Source: Akkermansiaceae bacterium UBA1506
GTDB taxonomy: Bacteria > Verrucomicrobiota > Verrucomicrobiia > Verrucomicrobiales > DEV007
Reading direction: 5' to 3'
Assembly: GCA_002323995.1 (NCBI GenBank)
Contig: DCQY01000085.1
Span: 1 to 7,417 of the forward strand
Length of the DNA stretch: 7,417 bases
Below are positions 6,517 through 7,417 of this stretch, piece after piece (position 1 is the stretch's first letter; each line of letters opens with the position of its first letter). The position numbers were made by a program, and so were the translations under genes. The notes under the pieces were generated by a model. It made no database searches. It had not been told where the DNA came from and saw nothing but the letters and a program-made list of their open reading frames with translations.

Positions 6517-6563
6517 AAAGACTGAAAATCCTTGTGTCCCCAGTTCAAATCTGGGTCGAGGCA
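6517..6563 (+). pseudogene. truncated tRNA-Phe(GAA), 3' half only; candidate attachment site
   Basis: Bases 6522-6528 form the anticodon loop CTGAAAA with anticodon GAA (6524-6526), flanked by 6517-6521 and 6529-6533 (four of five pairs). The variable loop is GTGTC, as in tRNA-Phe. A perfect five-pair T stem (6539-6543 with 6551-6555) encloses the loop TTCAAAT, which fits the TTCRANY consensus. Then come the 3' acceptor strand TCGAGGC (6556-6562) and discriminator A (6563), followed by CTC, so no CCA is encoded. The matching 5' acceptor strand GCCTCGA is absent upstream and no proper D arm forms, so the gene is not functional here. A lone 3' half from the anticodon arm onward is what a tRNA-targeting integrase leaves at the distal end of an element. 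Confidence 0.75.
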
Positions 6564-6790
6564 CTCTCACTTTTGATGAGTTGTAAAAACTGTCAGAAAG
6601 GTCAATTCTTAGTCTGAGCCTGGGGCTCTGGGGTGTTCGCGGTTTAAAGGTTGAGTCATTTATCTGAAAACATGCGTCATCACTATGGAGATATCGTGAT
6701 AGAACGAAATCTCATCTACTCCTATAGTTACTGGTGGAAATCAATTCCTCCAATTTAGTGATTGATGAAAAAGTTCAAAGTTCGGTTGTG

Positions 6791-7417
6791 ATGCTTGCCA
6801 AACGAGGAGTCCTATATATTCCGACAGGTGATGAATGCTACACCGAAGCACTGATTTCCGTGAGGAGTCTGAAGAAGTTCAATCCCGATTTATCTGTTAC
6901 CATTTATACAGACGAACGTGAGGTTGATCCTGTATTTGATAATTTTGTTATCATTGAGCAGCCTCAGTATTCCGCTCAGGATAAGGCCCTCCATATGTGG
7001 AGAACGCCGTATGAAGAGACTTTGTATATCGATTCAGATACCTATGTAACAGGTGATTTGAGCGAGTATTTTGAAGTTCTTGATTACTGCGATTTTGCCG
7101 GAACGATCGAGACCGCGCGGGGATTCTGGCATCATGGCAAAATGCAAGTCCCCAGAGCGTTATGTGAGTTCAATACAGGGGTTCTTTGTTTTAAAAATAC
7201 GCCTCCTGTTATGGAATCCCTTAAGCAGTGGAATGACGAATTTCTTGAGACGGCTAAATGGCTCGGAGAATATGGGTCAAGTAAATGGATCTTAACAAAC
7301 GATCAACCCAGTCTTAGAAAGCTAATCTGGACAAATAGGGATATTAGGGTTGCCATTCTTCCTGATGAGTACAATGCCCTTCGGTTTTTCGGAACACGTT
7401 TGTGGGGTGAAGCACTT
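6791..7417 (+). CDS. glycosyltransferase, GT-A fold (nucleotide-sugar transferase), 3' end outside the window
   Basis: The frame stays open from the ATG at 6791 to the last base: 209 residues with no stop. The N-terminus (GVLYIPTGDECYTEALISV) is a beta strand followed by a helix, as in small GT-A glycosyltransferases related to GT8-type enzymes. YIDSDTYV carries the D81-S-D83 motif that binds the metal and nucleotide-sugar phosphates. EFNTGVLCF (N128, G130) and TNDQPSL (N170-D171-Q172) are the usual acceptor and sugar-binding segments. It probably adds a sugar to a cell-surface or secreted glycan. The frame extends upstream to 6728, with GTG codons at 6734, 6758 and 6788, but the strand begins right after the ATG and no Shine-Dalgarno sequence favours another start. 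G+C is about 43%, well below the neighbours, and the gene is on the opposite strand. Donor, acceptor and exact family are not determinable. Confidence 0.85.
   Translation, partial: MLAKRGVLYIPTGDECYTEALISVRSLKKFNPDLSVTIYTDEREVDPVFDNFVIIEQPQYSAQDKALHMWRTPYEETLYIDSDTYVTGDLSEYFEVLDYCDFAGTIETARGFWHHGKMQVPRALCEFNTGVLCFKNTPPVMESLKQWNDEFLETAKWLGEYGSSKWILTNDQPSLRKLIWTNRDIRVAILPDEYNALRFFGTRLWGEAL

Larger units (their letters stand above)
6334..6790. other. gap between divergent genes, no convincing protein gene
   Basis: This stretch separates the minus-strand dehydrogenase from the plus-strand glycosyltransferase. It contains five G-runs at 6413-6455 on the plus strand, the tRNA-Phe 3' half at 6517-6563, and an A+T-richer part from 6564 on. 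Promoters for both flanking genes must lie here or further out, but I see no clear -35/-10 pair. A small plus-strand frame at 6672-6758 (28 codons, starting MRHHYGDIVIERN) has no ribosome-binding site and no recognisable family, so I do not call it. Confidence 0.6.

Noticed and set aside
6481..6563. Complete, functional tRNA-Phe gene
   Set aside because: The 3' half is convincing, but no 5' strand complementary to TCGAGGC and no D arm can be placed upstream at the required spacing.
6616..6628. Hairpin GAGCC/GGCTC as a terminator or attachment-site core
   Set aside because: Five pairs with a three-base loop and no T-run; expected by chance in sequence of this composition.
6672..6758. 28-codon plus-strand small gene upstream of the glycosyltransferase
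   Set aside because: No Shine-Dalgarno sequence, no recognisable family, and it is short enough to be chance in A+T-rich DNA.
1..7417. CRISPR array, toxin-antitoxin pair, defence system or transposase
   Set aside because: No regularly spaced short repeats and no reading frame with motifs of these systems on either strand.

Overview
The window looks like a chromosomal segment of a marine- or aquatic-type member of the PVC group, most likely a planctomycete (Pirellulales-like) or a verrucomicrobium. The main reason is the minus-strand gene at 3507-6320. Its order of domains (soluble-dehydrogenase-like beta-propeller, alpha-helical HEAT-like region, C-terminal c-type haem domain with CASCH) is characteristic of the large Pirellula/Verrucomicrobium family of secreted dehydrogenase-cytochromes. 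A type I sulfatase and a neutral-ceramidase-like protein next to it are also typical of that group. Species cannot be told from the sequence.

Layout. Positions 1-126 hold the last codons of a possible plus-strand reading frame and copy 1 of a 73-bp direct repeat. Positions 264-1646 (minus) encode an exported sulfatase. Positions 1711-1963 are non-coding or decayed: a possible gene remnant, a hairpin, copy 2 of the repeat and a second hairpin just past the ceramidase-like stop. Positions 1964-3361 (minus) encode a Tat-type neutral/alkaline ceramidase-like hydrolase. Positions 3507-6320 (minus) encode the dehydrogenase/cytochrome, with a clear Shine-Dalgarno sequence that fixes its start. Positions 6334-6790 carry no convincing protein gene. 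They hold a G-run-rich leader and the 3' half of a tRNA-Phe gene (about 6517-6563) whose 5' half is missing. Positions 6791-7417 (plus) begin a glycosyltransferase that runs off the window.

The three minus-strand genes point the same way and all carry export signals, so they plausibly form one extracytoplasmic module. It would desulfate a sulfated substrate, hydrolyse an amide or related bond, and oxidise a sugar- or alcohol-like product with electrons passed to a c-type haem. The substrate is unknown. The gaps (about 145 and 317 bp) are large enough that separate transcripts are possible.

The tRNA remnant marks a boundary. To its left the DNA is about 57-58% G+C in the stretch I counted and all the large genes are on the minus strand. 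To its right the glycosyltransferase is about 43% G+C and on the plus strand. A lone tRNA 3' half is the usual scar at the far end of an element integrated in a tRNA gene, so the left block may be the cargo end of a genomic island. The intact tRNA and any integrase would lie outside the window. A second, independent rearrangement signal is the 73-bp direct repeat bracketing the sulfatase gene.
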